Source of the DNA: Promethearchaeota archaeon
GTDB lineage: Archaea; Asgardarchaeota; Lokiarchaeia; Sigyniarchaeales; SOKP01
NCBI GenBank assembly: GCA_019058425.1
Contig: JAHPYZ010000017.1
Span: forward strand, 1 to 60,663
Direction of reading: 5' to 3'
Length of the DNA: 60,663 nt
Under the pieces are notes generated by a model. The model was given only the letters and a program-made list of their open reading frames with translations. It did not search any database and was not told where the DNA came from. A program made the translations under genes and the position numbers. Every line of letters starts with the position of its first letter. Position 1 is the stretch's first letter. Positions 28,196 through 36,662 of the stretch are shown here, piece by piece.

Positions 28196-28299
28196 GCCTC
28201 CGTGGCTTAGTGGTAGAGCAGCAGACAGTGGTTTATATATTAAACAGCCCTGCAATTGTAATCTGCCGGCCGTGGGTTCAATTCCCACCGGGGGCTCCA
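28196..28299 (+). tRNA. tRNA-Thr (anticodon UGU) with a 29-nt intron, CCA encoded
   Basis: Acceptor GCCTCCG (28196-28202) pairs with CGGGGGC. D-stem GCTT/GAGC, anticodon stem GCAGA/TCTGC, T-stem GTGGG/CCCAC with loop TTCAATT, discriminator U73 and a genomic CCA complete a full tRNA. Removing 28227-28255 leaves the anticodon loop CTTGTAA with anticodon TGT, the usual archaeal tRNA-Thr arm; U73 also suits threonine. The mature product would be 75 nt including CCA. The intron is at position 32/33 rather than the canonical 37/38. Confidence 0.88.
28227..28255 (+). other. Non-canonical tRNA intron (position 32/33) with BHB motif
   Basis: A bulge-helix-bulge can be drawn at exactly these borders. 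The 4-bp centre GCAG (28221-28224) pairs with CTGC (28250-28253), flanked by 3-nt bulges AC^A and AA^T with cuts after the second base. A short exon-side helix GCA/TGT completes it. The intron also contains a GTTTA/TAAAC hairpin. The cuts restore a perfect loop, which supports the placement independently. Confidence 0.75.
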
Positions 28300-28326
28300 T
28301 TATCATTTATATTAAAAGTCTTTTTC

Positions 28327-29424
28327 TTAAGTTTGACTATTCAAATATTGAAAAATCAATTCAGCCGCTTCTTCTATGCCACTTAAAGTACTAATTTCGG
28401 GAACATTATGAGAATACATGATTGGAATTCCAATTAAAACTGAAGGGATACCAAGCCATTTTTGAGCTTTTCCAGCATCAGAACCATAATATTCTAAAAT
28501 ACCATTTTGATATTTTAAATTATTTTGATCTGCTACCTCAACCAAGGTTTTGCATAATTTATAATCAAAAACTCCAGAACCTCCCGCTTCTTGCCATACA
28601 ATTACAGGTCCATCATTCAATTTTATGTCTGAACTTACCATTCCAGGGAGATTTTCAACAATTCCAATATCTAATGCGATAATTTCATCTATTGATTTAT
28701 TTCTAGCAAAAAATAATGCTCCTTCTGTACCAATTTCTTCTCTTGTGGTTGCCACAATATAAAGATCAAAAGGATTAATTAACTTACCCCTATCATCTAT
28801 TATATTGTTGATTATTTTATGTGTTAATAGAATTAATCCTGTCAAAGCAACTAAATTATCCATTGAATATCCAGAAATAATGTCATCATTAAAGTCTTCA
28901 TTCAATAGTTCAAACTCTCCTGAGAATACAAATGGAGCACCAATATGTATTTTAAATTTCTCTATTACATCTTGTTTATTCTGAGCTCCAATAAAGATTT
29001 CCATTTGAAGTGGTTCAATTTTTTCTTCTCCTCTTAATTTCGGTGGAGCTGTATGTGCGGATCTTCCTGCAATCACACCATTTATCCATTTTCCTTCCAT
29101 ATTTAAAATTGAAATTTTCTTAGAGACTAACCATCTTCCTTCATATCCACCTCTTTCAGAAAACTCTAAAGTTCCTTCTTTTTTTATTCTTCTAATAGTC
29201 CCACCAATTTCATCCATATGTGCTAGTATAGCAATAGCTTTTTTACTAGATTTTCCATTGATTTTGATATAATAATTACTAAGTGAATCTGTTTCAACTT
29301 GAATATCCTTATTAATCTTTTCTAATTCTTTTTTAAAAAGTTCTCCACGTGCTCTCTCTAACCCACTAGGGGCTCTAGCAGATGAAAGTGTTTTAATTAT
29401 TCTAAAAATTTCCTTTTTCTCCAT
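28327..29424 (-). CDS. M42-family metallo-aminopeptidase
   Basis: 365 residues, cytosolic. Co-catalytic metal and catalytic motifs of the M42 (tetrahedral aminopeptidase/FrvX) family: LAHMDEIGG (H69, D71), SMDN, TTREEIGTEGA (catalytic Glu pair), ALDIG and YSHNVPE near the end. The PDZ-like insert (about 85-175, RGGYEGRWLVSKKISIL...GVIAGRSAHTAPP) is also present. These enzymes form dodecamers and trim peptides downstream of the proteasome. Full length. Converges with the tRNA gene. Confidence 0.9.
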   Translation of the reverse strand: MEKKEIFRIIKTLSSARAPSGLERARGELFKKELEKINKDIQVETDSLSNYYIKINGKSSKKAIAILAHMDEIGGTIRRIKKEGTLEFSERGGYEGRWLVSKKISILNMEGKWINGVIAGRSAHTAPPKLRGEEKIEPLQMEIFIGAQNKQDVIEKFKIHIGAPFVFSGEFELLNEDFNDDIISGYSMDNLVALTGLILLTHKIINNIIDDRGKLINPFDLYIVATTREEIGTEGALFFARNKSIDEIIALDIGIVENLPGMVSSDIKLNDGPVIVWQEAGGSGVFDYKLCKTLVEVADQNNLKYQNGILEYYGSDAGKAQKWLGIPSVLIGIPIMYSHNVPEISTLSGIEEAAELIFQYLNSQT

Positions 29425-29581
29425 GATATTACACTTAATCGATTTTAAAATTTTTACTTTTGACCTAAATAGAATTAGGATTTATATTTCAATAAGATTT
29501 CGATTTAATGAAATTATTTATTAATTTCGAAGAATATGTTGTTATCAATAGTATTATGATTGGTGAAGGTTAATAAATAAG

Positions 29582-31147
29582 ATCAATAGAGTTATTCTTT
29601 GCATAATAGATGATGTTAGATCTGAGCATTTCTTTGATTTTATAGAAATGGGTTTATTACCAAATTTAAAGAAATTAATGGAAAATGGTATTTATTCAGA
29701 GAATTGCATTACTGATTTTCCGCCCATTACTTATCCTACACAGGTTTCAATTTTAACAGGGACCTATACAGGAAATTTTAAAAAAGAGCTTTGTCATGGA
29801 GTTCCACTATTGAATTGGATGGAAAGGGATGTATCCCCACCACTTTTGAGAGAATATGCCTCTTTAGACCTTCAGATCTATAAATTAAACAATGATATGG
29901 GCAATAATTGTAGAACTATACTTGAAATGGTAGGAGATGGAAATACTGCGAGTATTGCACAGTTTATTAACAGAGGAGCTGATTATATTTTTCCTGAAAG
30001 AAAAACTAAACTCGCAATGCTTTATCTTATTTTAAAGTATTATCCGAATGTAAAAAAGAGATTAGTAAGATCAAATTCTATTCCCGCACAAAAATTAATT
30101 AAAGTATTTGAGAAACCAAAGAAATTTTTTGAAAATTCAGAACCACCAATTGCCTCCTTATTATGGTTCATGTCATCTGATATTTTAATGCATAAATACG
30201 GTTTTGACTCATTTATTTATAAATTAAATTTACTCCACATTGACAAGGTTATTGGTCTTTTAATTGATAGGTTAAAAAGAATGGGTTACTTAGATGATAC
30301 AGCAATTGTTATAACTTCAGATCATGGAAATTATAAAGTGGGAACTATTGGAGATTTAAATCCCTTTTATAAGCAAAATAAACTAGTGAATTACCATCCA
30401 CTTAAAAGGAGGAGAGGAAATATGGATCTTGCTTATTACGCAGGGGTTGGATTTTTCTATTTTAAAGGTAAGAATAATATTAATGATAAAAATGAATGGA
30501 CTTATCCTACCATCAAAGAACTTGAAAAATATGGACCCAAAAGAATTAATTTATTGGAAGATTTATTTAAAATTGATGGAAGTCGTTTAATGTTTTATAA
30601 AGACGATCAGAACACATATAATAAAGGAACTATTCATCTTAAAAGAAAAATTGGGAATACAGGGAGAATAATAAAAGGGAAGATTGAGTATAAGGGAAGC
30701 GGAGTAGATTATAAAACACGCTATACATTAATCAATGGTGATATCGATATATTTGGCTTTAATAATGATGATTTAGCAAGTAAGTTGTTAGATAATAGAT
30801 TTCACACGACTCAAGAATGGTTAGAAAACACATATCATTTAGATTACCCCATGCTTCCTGATTTAATACCTCGCCACCTTAAAAATCCTAGAAGTGCAGA
30901 TATTATTCTTAGTAACAATGAATCCATTAAATTTGGTATACATCACGGAAAGCAAAAAAGTAAAAACCTTTATGATCATGATTTAGGTTTACGGAAATGT
31001 ATGACAGTTCCTTTAGTTATAGGAGGATCGTTAGAAATTCCCCATAAACATATTAAAGTATGTAAAATCACAGATATAGTTCCATCTTTATTAAGACTTA
31101 TAGGAAAAAGCCCGCACGAGAGCGTTGTTGGAGAAAGTTTATTCTAA
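29582..31147 (+). CDS. Alkaline phosphatase-superfamily phosphodiesterase, start codon unclear
   Basis: Metal-dependent phosphatase/phosphodiesterase of the nucleotide pyrophosphatase/sulfatase-like group. PPITYPTQVSILTG carries the Thr nucleophile, and SDHGN and the late HHGKQKSKNLYDHD segment supply metal ligands. The first ATG (29648) gives 499 residues but omits the essential first metal Asp: the frame upstream reads INRVILCIIDDVRSEHFFDFIE, a typical family N-terminus. That frame is open only from 29567 and has no ATG, GTG or TTG. A non-AUG start (ATC at 29582 or ATA at 29573) or a frameshift is needed. It heads the phosphate island and probably scavenges organic phosphate. Confidence 0.7.
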   Translation: MNRVILCIIDDVRSEHFFDFIEMGLLPNLKKLMENGIYSENCITDFPPITYPTQVSILTGTYTGNFKKELCHGVPLLNWMERDVSPPLLREYASLDLQIYKLNNDMGNNCRTILEMVGDGNTASIAQFINRGADYIFPERKTKLAMLYLILKYYPNVKKRLVRSNSIPAQKLIKVFEKPKKFFENSEPPIASLLWFMSSDILMHKYGFDSFIYKLNLLHIDKVIGLLIDRLKRMGYLDDTAIVITSDHGNYKVGTIGDLNPFYKQNKLVNYHPLKRRRGNMDLAYYAGVGFFYFKGKNNINDKNEWTYPTIKELEKYGPKRINLLEDLFKIDGSRLMFYKDDQNTYNKGTIHLKRKIGNTGRIIKGKIEYKGSGVDYKTRYTLINGDIDIFGFNNDDLASKLLDNRFHTTQEWLENTYHLDYPMLPDLIPRHLKNPRSADIILSNNESIKFGIHHGKQKSKNLYDHDLGLRKCMTVPLVIGGSLEIPHKHIKVCKITDIVPSLLRLIGKSPHESVVGESLF

Positions 31148-31156
31148 TAAAGTATC

Positions 31157-31198
31157 AAAGATATATATTTCTATATAGGATATATAGGATATATAGTA
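31157..31198. promoter_or_regulatory. Pho-type repeat element A with 9-bp tandem copies
   Basis: TATATAGGA occurs at 31172-31180 and 31181-31189, followed by TATATAGTA at 31190-31198, preceded by TTTCTATATA. The 21 bases at 31157-31177 are identical to 39338-39358. The same core recurs in every intergenic region of the phosphate island. Confidence 0.6.
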
Positions 31199-31264
31199 AA
31201 ACTATTCAAATAACTCATAATTATCTAATTTTAAAAAGGATTATGATTTCGACCTTAAATAAAA

Positions 31265-31275
31265 TCTATATAGGA
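31265..31275. promoter_or_regulatory. Pho-type element B
   Basis: TCTATATAGGA 19 bp before a short membrane-peptide frame and upstream of the ABC importer genes. One core copy of the island motif. Confidence 0.45.
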
Positions 31276-31293
31276 AATTAGAAGGGAAATTTT

Positions 31294-31392
31294 ATGAAGA
31301 AATGGATTTTATTACTAATCATTTTGATAGTGGGAATCTCATTTGGTATCTTGTTCGCATATATAGATAATTTTATTAGATCATTTATTTAA
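31294..31392 (+). CDS. Possible 32-residue single-pass membrane peptide
   Basis: Short frame with a good ribosome binding site (GAAGGGA, 7 bp before the ATG). It encodes MKKWILLLIILIVGI followed by more hydrophobic residues and a short polar end, a typical one-helix membrane peptide. It sits between the Pho-type elements and the substrate-binding protein gene on the same strand, so it would be the first product of that transcript. It could be a small transporter subunit. A chance frame is possible in such AT-rich DNA. Confidence 0.4.
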   Translation: MKKWILLLIILIVGISFGILFAYIDNFIRSFI

Positions 31393-31419
31393 CCTATATT
31401 AAATACCACTCAGAAGATA

Positions 31420-32544
31420 ATGAATCAATTACGTAAAGTAAGAAAGCAAAATAAAATCTCAATTGCTATTGTTTTAATATTAGGGTTTCTTATTGGAAGT
31501 TTCTCAACTAGTCTTATACTTGGGACTGCTGGACAGAAAACTCATATAACAATTATATATAGTTCTGAGAAGGCTAGTTGGATGACTGTTGCTTATTCAA
31601 ATTTTATAGAAGAATGGCAAAATACGCATCCGGACGATCCAATTAGTATCGATATGCATCCATATGGTTCATCAGATTCAATAATTTCAATATTAAATAA
31701 TGAGATATCTCCAACGATATGGAGTCCTGCGAGTTCAATTTGGATGCCTATATTAAATAAAAAATGGGCAGATTTAACAAGTACTTTAGATCCTATAGTA
31801 AATATAAGTAGAGTAGTAAAGATAATATATTCTCCAATAGTTATTGCTACATGGGAAGCATTTAATTCAACTCATAAAATTAGTGGATTTGCAGATGTTC
31901 ATGATCTAAATTTAAATCAAAACGTTAGCATTAGAATGGCTCATACTGATCCACGTTTGTCAAATTCTGGGTTCATGAGTGTTATTATGGCATTATCCGC
32001 AGTTTCCGGGACGCCCTCAGAAAATTTATCAATAAATGATCTAACTAATTCTAACAATCAGCAGTGGTTAAGGGATTTCGAATCAAGTGCTGTGTTATAT
32101 GGAAAATCTACAGGATTTTTAGCCCGTTATATGAAAAGTGAAGGGCCAAGTGCCTTAAATATAGCTTTTTTATATGAAAATTTAATAAGAGATATTTCAA
32201 GTACTGCTAAAGGGGGTAAAATAATAGCTATTTACCCAGAGGAAGGAACTTTATATAGTGATCACCCATTTTGTATATTAAATGCTGATTGGATTACTCC
32301 TAAACAAAAATTAGTAGCAGAGGCATTTCTCGATTTTCTTAATAAGAATGAAACCGTTGCATCCGCATTACAATATGGTTTTAGACCTATTGATCCTTCA
32401 ATTCCTTTAGATCCCGAAGTCTTTAACTATGAAAACAATGGAATTGCCTTCAATTTTACTATTCCAGAATTAAAGATTCCTAAGGATGGTGATATTTTAT
32501 TAAAAGTTCCAGATTTATGGCTACTTTGTAAAGCAACAGCATAA
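31420..32544 (+). CDS. ABC importer substrate-binding protein, anion type
   Basis: 374 residues. An N-terminal membrane anchor (14-38) is followed by an extracellular binding domain that opens with the strand HITIIYSSEKASWM. The segments ISPTIWSPASSIWMPILNKKW, IRMAHTDPRLSNSGFMSVIMAL and DHPFCILNADWITPKQKLVAEAFLDFL resemble the periplasmic-binding group for molybdate, sulfate and related oxyanions. The following genes encode the permease and two ATPases. Position behind Pho-type elements suggests a phosphorus compound or another oxyanion. The substrate is not provable here. Confidence 0.7.
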   Translation: MNQLRKVRKQNKISIAIVLILGFLIGSFSTSLILGTAGQKTHITIIYSSEKASWMTVAYSNFIEEWQNTHPDDPISIDMHPYGSSDSIISILNNEISPTIWSPASSIWMPILNKKWADLTSTLDPIVNISRVVKIIYSPIVIATWEAFNSTHKISGFADVHDLNLNQNVSIRMAHTDPRLSNSGFMSVIMALSAVSGTPSENLSINDLTNSNNQQWLRDFESSAVLYGKSTGFLARYMKSEGPSALNIAFLYENLIRDISSTAKGGKIIAIYPEEGTLYSDHPFCILNADWITPKQKLVAEAFLDFLNKNETVASALQYGFRPIDPSIPLDPEVFNYENNGIAFNFTIPELKIPKDGDILLKVPDLWLLCKATA

Positions 32545-32550
32545 GAGGTA

Positions 32551-34242
32551 ATGGAGATTAAAACATACAAAAAAAATAAGAACGGAATTCAATATCTGGA
32601 AGAGAATTATATTGATGAGGAATTAAGGTTACCTATTAGTTTAAGAGTAGATAGATTTTTTTCTAAACCTATATACCGAAGAGGTTTGGATGGTATTGTT
32701 ATAATTTTCTTTTTATTGGTTATTATAGGTCCTGTAATTAACATATTTTCTACTATTTTATTAAATATCCCTGCTATTAGTCAAGATGTATTTAATGATG
32801 AATTATTAGGAAATCTGCAATGGCTCAATATTTTACGTTCTCTTGGTTATTCATTCACTATAGCCGCAATTGCCGTTGGAATTGATATCATTATAGCATT
32901 CCCTATTTCAATTATATTAACACGTTATAATTTTAAAGGGAAAAAAATTCTTGATGCTTTAGTAGATTTACCTATGGCAGTTCCCACAAGTGCTTTGGGA
33001 TTTTCTGTATTACTATTTTGGGGGATTTTTGGAATTGAACCGGGATTTACATTAATCCTATTTGGACATGTAGTTTTTACCTTTCCTTATATTGTGCGAA
33101 ATATGAAGATTGTGTTGGAGAAAACCTCTACTTTATACGAAGATGCCGCTCGTACCCTAGGTGCACCAGGATTTACCGTTTTTCGTACGATTACATTACC
33201 AATGATGAAAGAAGGTTTAATTGCAGGAGCAATTTTAGCATTTACAAGAAGTCTAGGTGAAACAGGAGCCACTATAATACTTTCAGGTTTGGTTGAAACT
33301 GCACCTATTATGATTGTAGGATTTAGAAGACAATTAGAGATACCATCTGCTTCACTCTTGGCAGGGATTTTAATAGCAATTTCATTATTACTTCTTTTTT
33401 CAATTAAATTTTTGACTCGAAAAGTAGGATTTCCTGTGAAATCAGTATGGCCTAGGATAGAACGATTCTTGAGTCGTAAAAACTTAAAATATTTAAGAGA
33501 TATTATAGCTTTGGTAATTCTTCTTACTTTTATTCTTGTTCCTGCTTTTTATATTATTTTTGAGTTATTTGGAGAAAATTTAATAGGTGAGATGTTTTTA
33601 GAACAAGATTATAAATGGGCGTATTTATACACGAGTTTTATTTATTCAATTGAAGTGGGTGCTTTAGCTGTCTTCATCAACCTTATCTTTGGGATGCCAT
33701 TTGCTTTTATAATTACAAAAAGAAAGTGGGGTAGGATTATAACAGTATTAGATACTATTTTAGATATCCCAATAGCAATACCTTCAGCAGCTTTAGGTTT
33801 TGCAACATTTCTATTTTGGGGCCCTGCGGGTATAGGCTTATTTCAATCGGGATTTTTAATGATTCTATTTGTCCATGTAGCTTTTACTTTTCCTTATATG
33901 GTTAGACCTATTATAGGGGTATTGGAAACTTCAAACAAAGGAGTTGAGGAAGCAGCTCGAACTTTAGGAGCATCCAATTTAACAGTATTTAGAAAGATTA
34001 CTCTTCCAAATATAAAACAAGGAATTATTGCTGGTTGTATCATGGTATTTACTCGTTCATTAGGGGAAACTGGAGCTACTATTGTAGTAATGGGGAATAT
34101 TAGGACTGTTCCAGTCCTTATAGTTGACTGGGTTGAGGCAAATGCATTTCCAAGTGCCATATTTGCTAGTATAATTGTTATAATTTTCAGTGCCTTCTTG
34201 ATTTTTACTTTACGAACAATTAAAAAAAAGGGAGGAAATTAA
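32551..34242 (+). CDS. ABC importer permease, two fused halves
   Basis: 563 residues made of two homologous binding-protein-dependent permease domains (about 50-285 and 320-555). Each has an EAA loop for ATPase docking: YEDAARTLGAPGFTVFRTITLP and VEEAARTLGASNLTVFRKITLP. Each also has the preceding PxSALGFxxLLFWG-type helix seen in sulfate/molybdate/thiamine/iron type permeases. About 12 membrane helices. Fusion of both halves fixes a 1:1 asymmetric channel, matching the two different ATPases encoded next. It starts 6 nt after the binding-protein stop. Confidence 0.85.
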   Translation: MEIKTYKKNKNGIQYLEENYIDEELRLPISLRVDRFFSKPIYRRGLDGIVIIFFLLVIIGPVINIFSTILLNIPAISQDVFNDELLGNLQWLNILRSLGYSFTIAAIAVGIDIIIAFPISIILTRYNFKGKKILDALVDLPMAVPTSALGFSVLLFWGIFGIEPGFTLILFGHVVFTFPYIVRNMKIVLEKTSTLYEDAARTLGAPGFTVFRTITLPMMKEGLIAGAILAFTRSLGETGATIILSGLVETAPIMIVGFRRQLEIPSASLLAGILIAISLLLLFSIKFLTRKVGFPVKSVWPRIERFLSRKNLKYLRDIIALVILLTFILVPAFYIIFELFGENLIGEMFLEQDYKWAYLYTSFIYSIEVGALAVFINLIFGMPFAFIITKRKWGRIITVLDTILDIPIAIPSAALGFATFLFWGPAGIGLFQSGFLMILFVHVAFTFPYMVRPIIGVLETSNKGVEEAARTLGASNLTVFRKITLPNIKQGIIAGCIMVFTRSLGETGATIVVMGNIRTVPVLIVDWVEANAFPSAIFASIIVIIFSAFLIFTLRTIKKKGGN

Positions 34243-34243
34243 T

Positions 34244-35389
34244 ATTCCATCTATAGAATTAGTAAATGTCACCAAAACTTTTAATGAAGGGCAAATACTA
34301 GCAGTTGATAATATTTCTTTAAAAATTGATGATGGAGATTATGTCTTTCTTCTTGGACCTACTGGATGTGGTAAAACAACTACATTAAGAATGATTGCTG
34401 GGCTTGAAGAACCAACTAAAGGAGACGTGCTAATAGACGGAAAAAATGTAAAGGGAATTCCACCTGAGAATAGAGATATGGGTTTTATTTTTCAGCATTT
34501 CGAAATCTTTGAGCACTTAACTGTATGGGAAAATGTTTCCTTTGGATTGGAAATGCGTGGCTATGAGGATGATTATATTATAAAAGAAGTTGAAAAAGCA
34601 TTAAATACAGTAGGATTGTTAGATTATGCAGATGAATATCCAAACATATTTGGAAACCCAGGTTTACAGAAGTTAGGGATCGCTCGAGCTATCGCAACTG
34701 GAGCTAAAATTCTAATCATGGACGAACCACTTGGTTCATTAGATCCAAAGGTATCAAAAGTTTTTCGCCATGAGCTACGAAACCTAATAAAGGATTTAGG
34801 TTTAACAGCTATTCATGTAACACATAATCAAGAAGAAGCAATGGCTATAGCAGATAAAATAATAATTATGAGATCTGGAAAAATTCTTCAAATGGGAACT
34901 CCATATGAATTATATGAAAATCCAAACAGTATTTTTGTTGCAAATTTTCTCGGAGAAACTAATTTTCTTCAAGGTTTTGTATTGAAACTATTAGAAAATG
35001 AAAAGATTAATGTATGGATTCGATTAGGTGGTCCAAAAATAATTTGTAATAACATTAGACAACAATTTAATCTTGATGATAATGTTGTTCTTGCCTTTCG
35101 TCTTGAAGATGTTTATTTATTTCCAATAGATTATAATTTCGAAAGTAGTCAATATGAATGGTCCAAAATGCAATTTTTTTCTGCTATTATGCAAACTTCA
35201 AGATTTATAGGTTCAACTAAAAGATTTTATCTAATGTTAGATAATGGAGATAATTTTATGTCATTAAAGCCTGGAAATTTTGAGGAAAACTTTATTCCAG
35301 GAGAAGAATTGACTATTGGTATTCATATGGATGATATATATATATTTCGAACTCCTGAAAGTTTACTTAATGAACTTTCTTTAACATAA
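34244..35389 (+). CDS. ABC importer ATPase 1, degenerate signature motif, ATT start
   Basis: 381 residues with a MalK/CysA-type layout and a C-terminal TOBE-like region. Walker A GPTGCGKTT (38-46), Q-loop Gln84, Walker B with D160-E161 and H-loop His194 are intact. The ABC signature, normally LSGGQ, is FGNPG (136-140). The first ATG (34391) falls after Walker A, and the frame upstream is open to a stop at 34199 without ATG, GTG or TTG. ATT at 34244 lies 8 bp behind a strong GGAGG and one base after the permease stop, and gives the expected N-terminus (PSIELVNVTKTF). An ATT start is therefore proposed. Confidence 0.8.
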   Translation: MPSIELVNVTKTFNEGQILAVDNISLKIDDGDYVFLLGPTGCGKTTTLRMIAGLEEPTKGDVLIDGKNVKGIPPENRDMGFIFQHFEIFEHLTVWENVSFGLEMRGYEDDYIIKEVEKALNTVGLLDYADEYPNIFGNPGLQKLGIARAIATGAKILIMDEPLGSLDPKVSKVFRHELRNLIKDLGLTAIHVTHNQEEAMAIADKIIIMRSGKILQMGTPYELYENPNSIFVANFLGETNFLQGFVLKLLENEKINVWIRLGGPKIICNNIRQQFNLDDNVVLAFRLEDVYLFPIDYNFESSQYEWSKMQFFSAIMQTSRFIGSTKRFYLMLDNGDNFMSLKPGNFEENFIPGEELTIGIHMDDIYIFRTPESLLNELSLT

Positions 35390-35407
35390 TAGAAATAGTG
35401 ATAAAAA

Positions 35408-36631
35408 ATGGTTAAAATTGAATTAAAAAAGGTCTCGAAATCTTTTAGAAATTTTCAGGCTCTTGAAAATATTTCACTTGAAATTAAGGATAAAGAATAT
35501 TTTATAATTTTAGGTCCAACTGGAGCTGGTAAAACTACTCTACTCAAAATTATTGCTGGTCTTTTAAAGCCAGATATGGGTAAAATTTTATTTGATGATA
35601 AAGAGGTAACCAAGTTAACATCTGGTGAACGTAATTTAGGTTTCATGTTCGAAAATTATGCTCTGTTTCCTAATATGAATATCGTAGAAAACATATCTTA
35701 TAGTGGCAGAGTTCATGCTCGAGATTCAAATCAAACACAAATTCTTGTTGATCAAGTACTAATGATGACTTTACTAACAGGAAGAAATACTGCAATACCT
35801 GATGAGTTAAGTGGAGGAATGAAACAACGGGTAGCTTTATGTCGAGCTCTTTTGAATTTAGAACAATCAAAACTTTTAATATTAGATGAACCCTTAAAAG
35901 CACTCGATGCGGGACTTAGAATGAATTTACGACGAGAATTATTATTAATGGCAAAGTCTAAAGAATTAAATTTGACAGTTATACATGTAACCAATGAAGA
36001 AGAAGAAGCAATGATGGTTGCTGATCGTTTAGCTATAATGAATCAAGGAAAAATTATACAAGTTGGAACACCTGAAGAAATTTATTATAATCCAACAAAT
36101 CTATTTGTCGCTAACTTCATGAGTGAAATAAACATTTTTGAAGGAAAATGCATAAAAAACAGAGCCCCAACTTGGGATATTTTTAAAAAATCTAAACATG
36201 GCGACAAATTTTTTGCAAAAATTCATGAAGAATCGGTTCCTGTCTCATTAGATATTGGTTTTGATGATATGGTTGCTGCTTATGTTAAGAAAGAAAAATC
36301 TAATATGTTAAATCATGGCGATAAGATAATATTGGTTGTTCGAGCTAATCATTTAAAGTTAAGATTAGGAAATCGAGTAGAACATAAAAAAAATGCTGTC
36401 TTAGGAAAAATAAATCGCCGAAAGTTTATGGGAGTTTTTTATCGATTTGAAATTATAATTAAAATAAAAGGGCAAGAAAAAATTCTGATTGTAACAATTC
36501 CAGCAACCAAAGAAGTCCATAATACATTCCTAGAGAATTTGGAAGTTACAATTTATTTTCCTAAAGAATTAGGTATTATCTTTAAACACCCAGGAGATCA
36601 ATATATACAAGAAGTTTTAAAATTAGAATAA
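35408..36631 (+). CDS. ABC importer ATPase 2, altered Q- and H-loops
   Basis: 407 residues. Walker A GPTGAGKTT (36-44), signature LSGGM (134-138) and Walker B D160-E161 are intact. The Q-loop Gln is Glu82 (MFENYALFP) and the H-loop His is Asn196 (IHVTNEEEEAM). A long C-terminal regulatory region with TOBE-like strands follows (about 235-407). Paired with ATPase 1, which has good Q- and H-loops but a ruined signature, it would form a dimer with one complete and one dead ATP site. It starts 18 nt after ATPase 1. Confidence 0.87.
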   Translation: MVKIELKKVSKSFRNFQALENISLEIKDKEYFIILGPTGAGKTTLLKIIAGLLKPDMGKILFDDKEVTKLTSGERNLGFMFENYALFPNMNIVENISYSGRVHARDSNQTQILVDQVLMMTLLTGRNTAIPDELSGGMKQRVALCRALLNLEQSKLLILDEPLKALDAGLRMNLRRELLLMAKSKELNLTVIHVTNEEEEAMMVADRLAIMNQGKIIQVGTPEEIYYNPTNLFVANFMSEINIFEGKCIKNRAPTWDIFKKSKHGDKFFAKIHEESVPVSLDIGFDDMVAAYVKKEKSNMLNHGDKIILVVRANHLKLRLGNRVEHKKNAVLGKINRRKFMGVFYRFEIIIKIKGQEKILIVTIPATKEVHNTFLENLEVTIYFPKELGIIFKHPGDQYIQEVLKLE

Positions 36632-36662
36632 AATTAAATAAAAAAGAAGAGGTCTTAAAAAA

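Noticed and set aside
28196..28299. Reading the tRNA as Cys (GCA) or Ala (UGC) using the TGCA inside the insert
   Set aside because: Those readings leave an anticodon loop that does not close with the GCAGA/TCTGC stem, whereas removal of 28227-28255 gives a perfect Thr arm with a BHB at the same borders and U73.
34391..35389. ABC ATPase 1 starting at the first ATG (34391)
   Set aside because: That start would remove Walker A and the first strands, leaving a dead protein, while the upstream frame is clearly coding.
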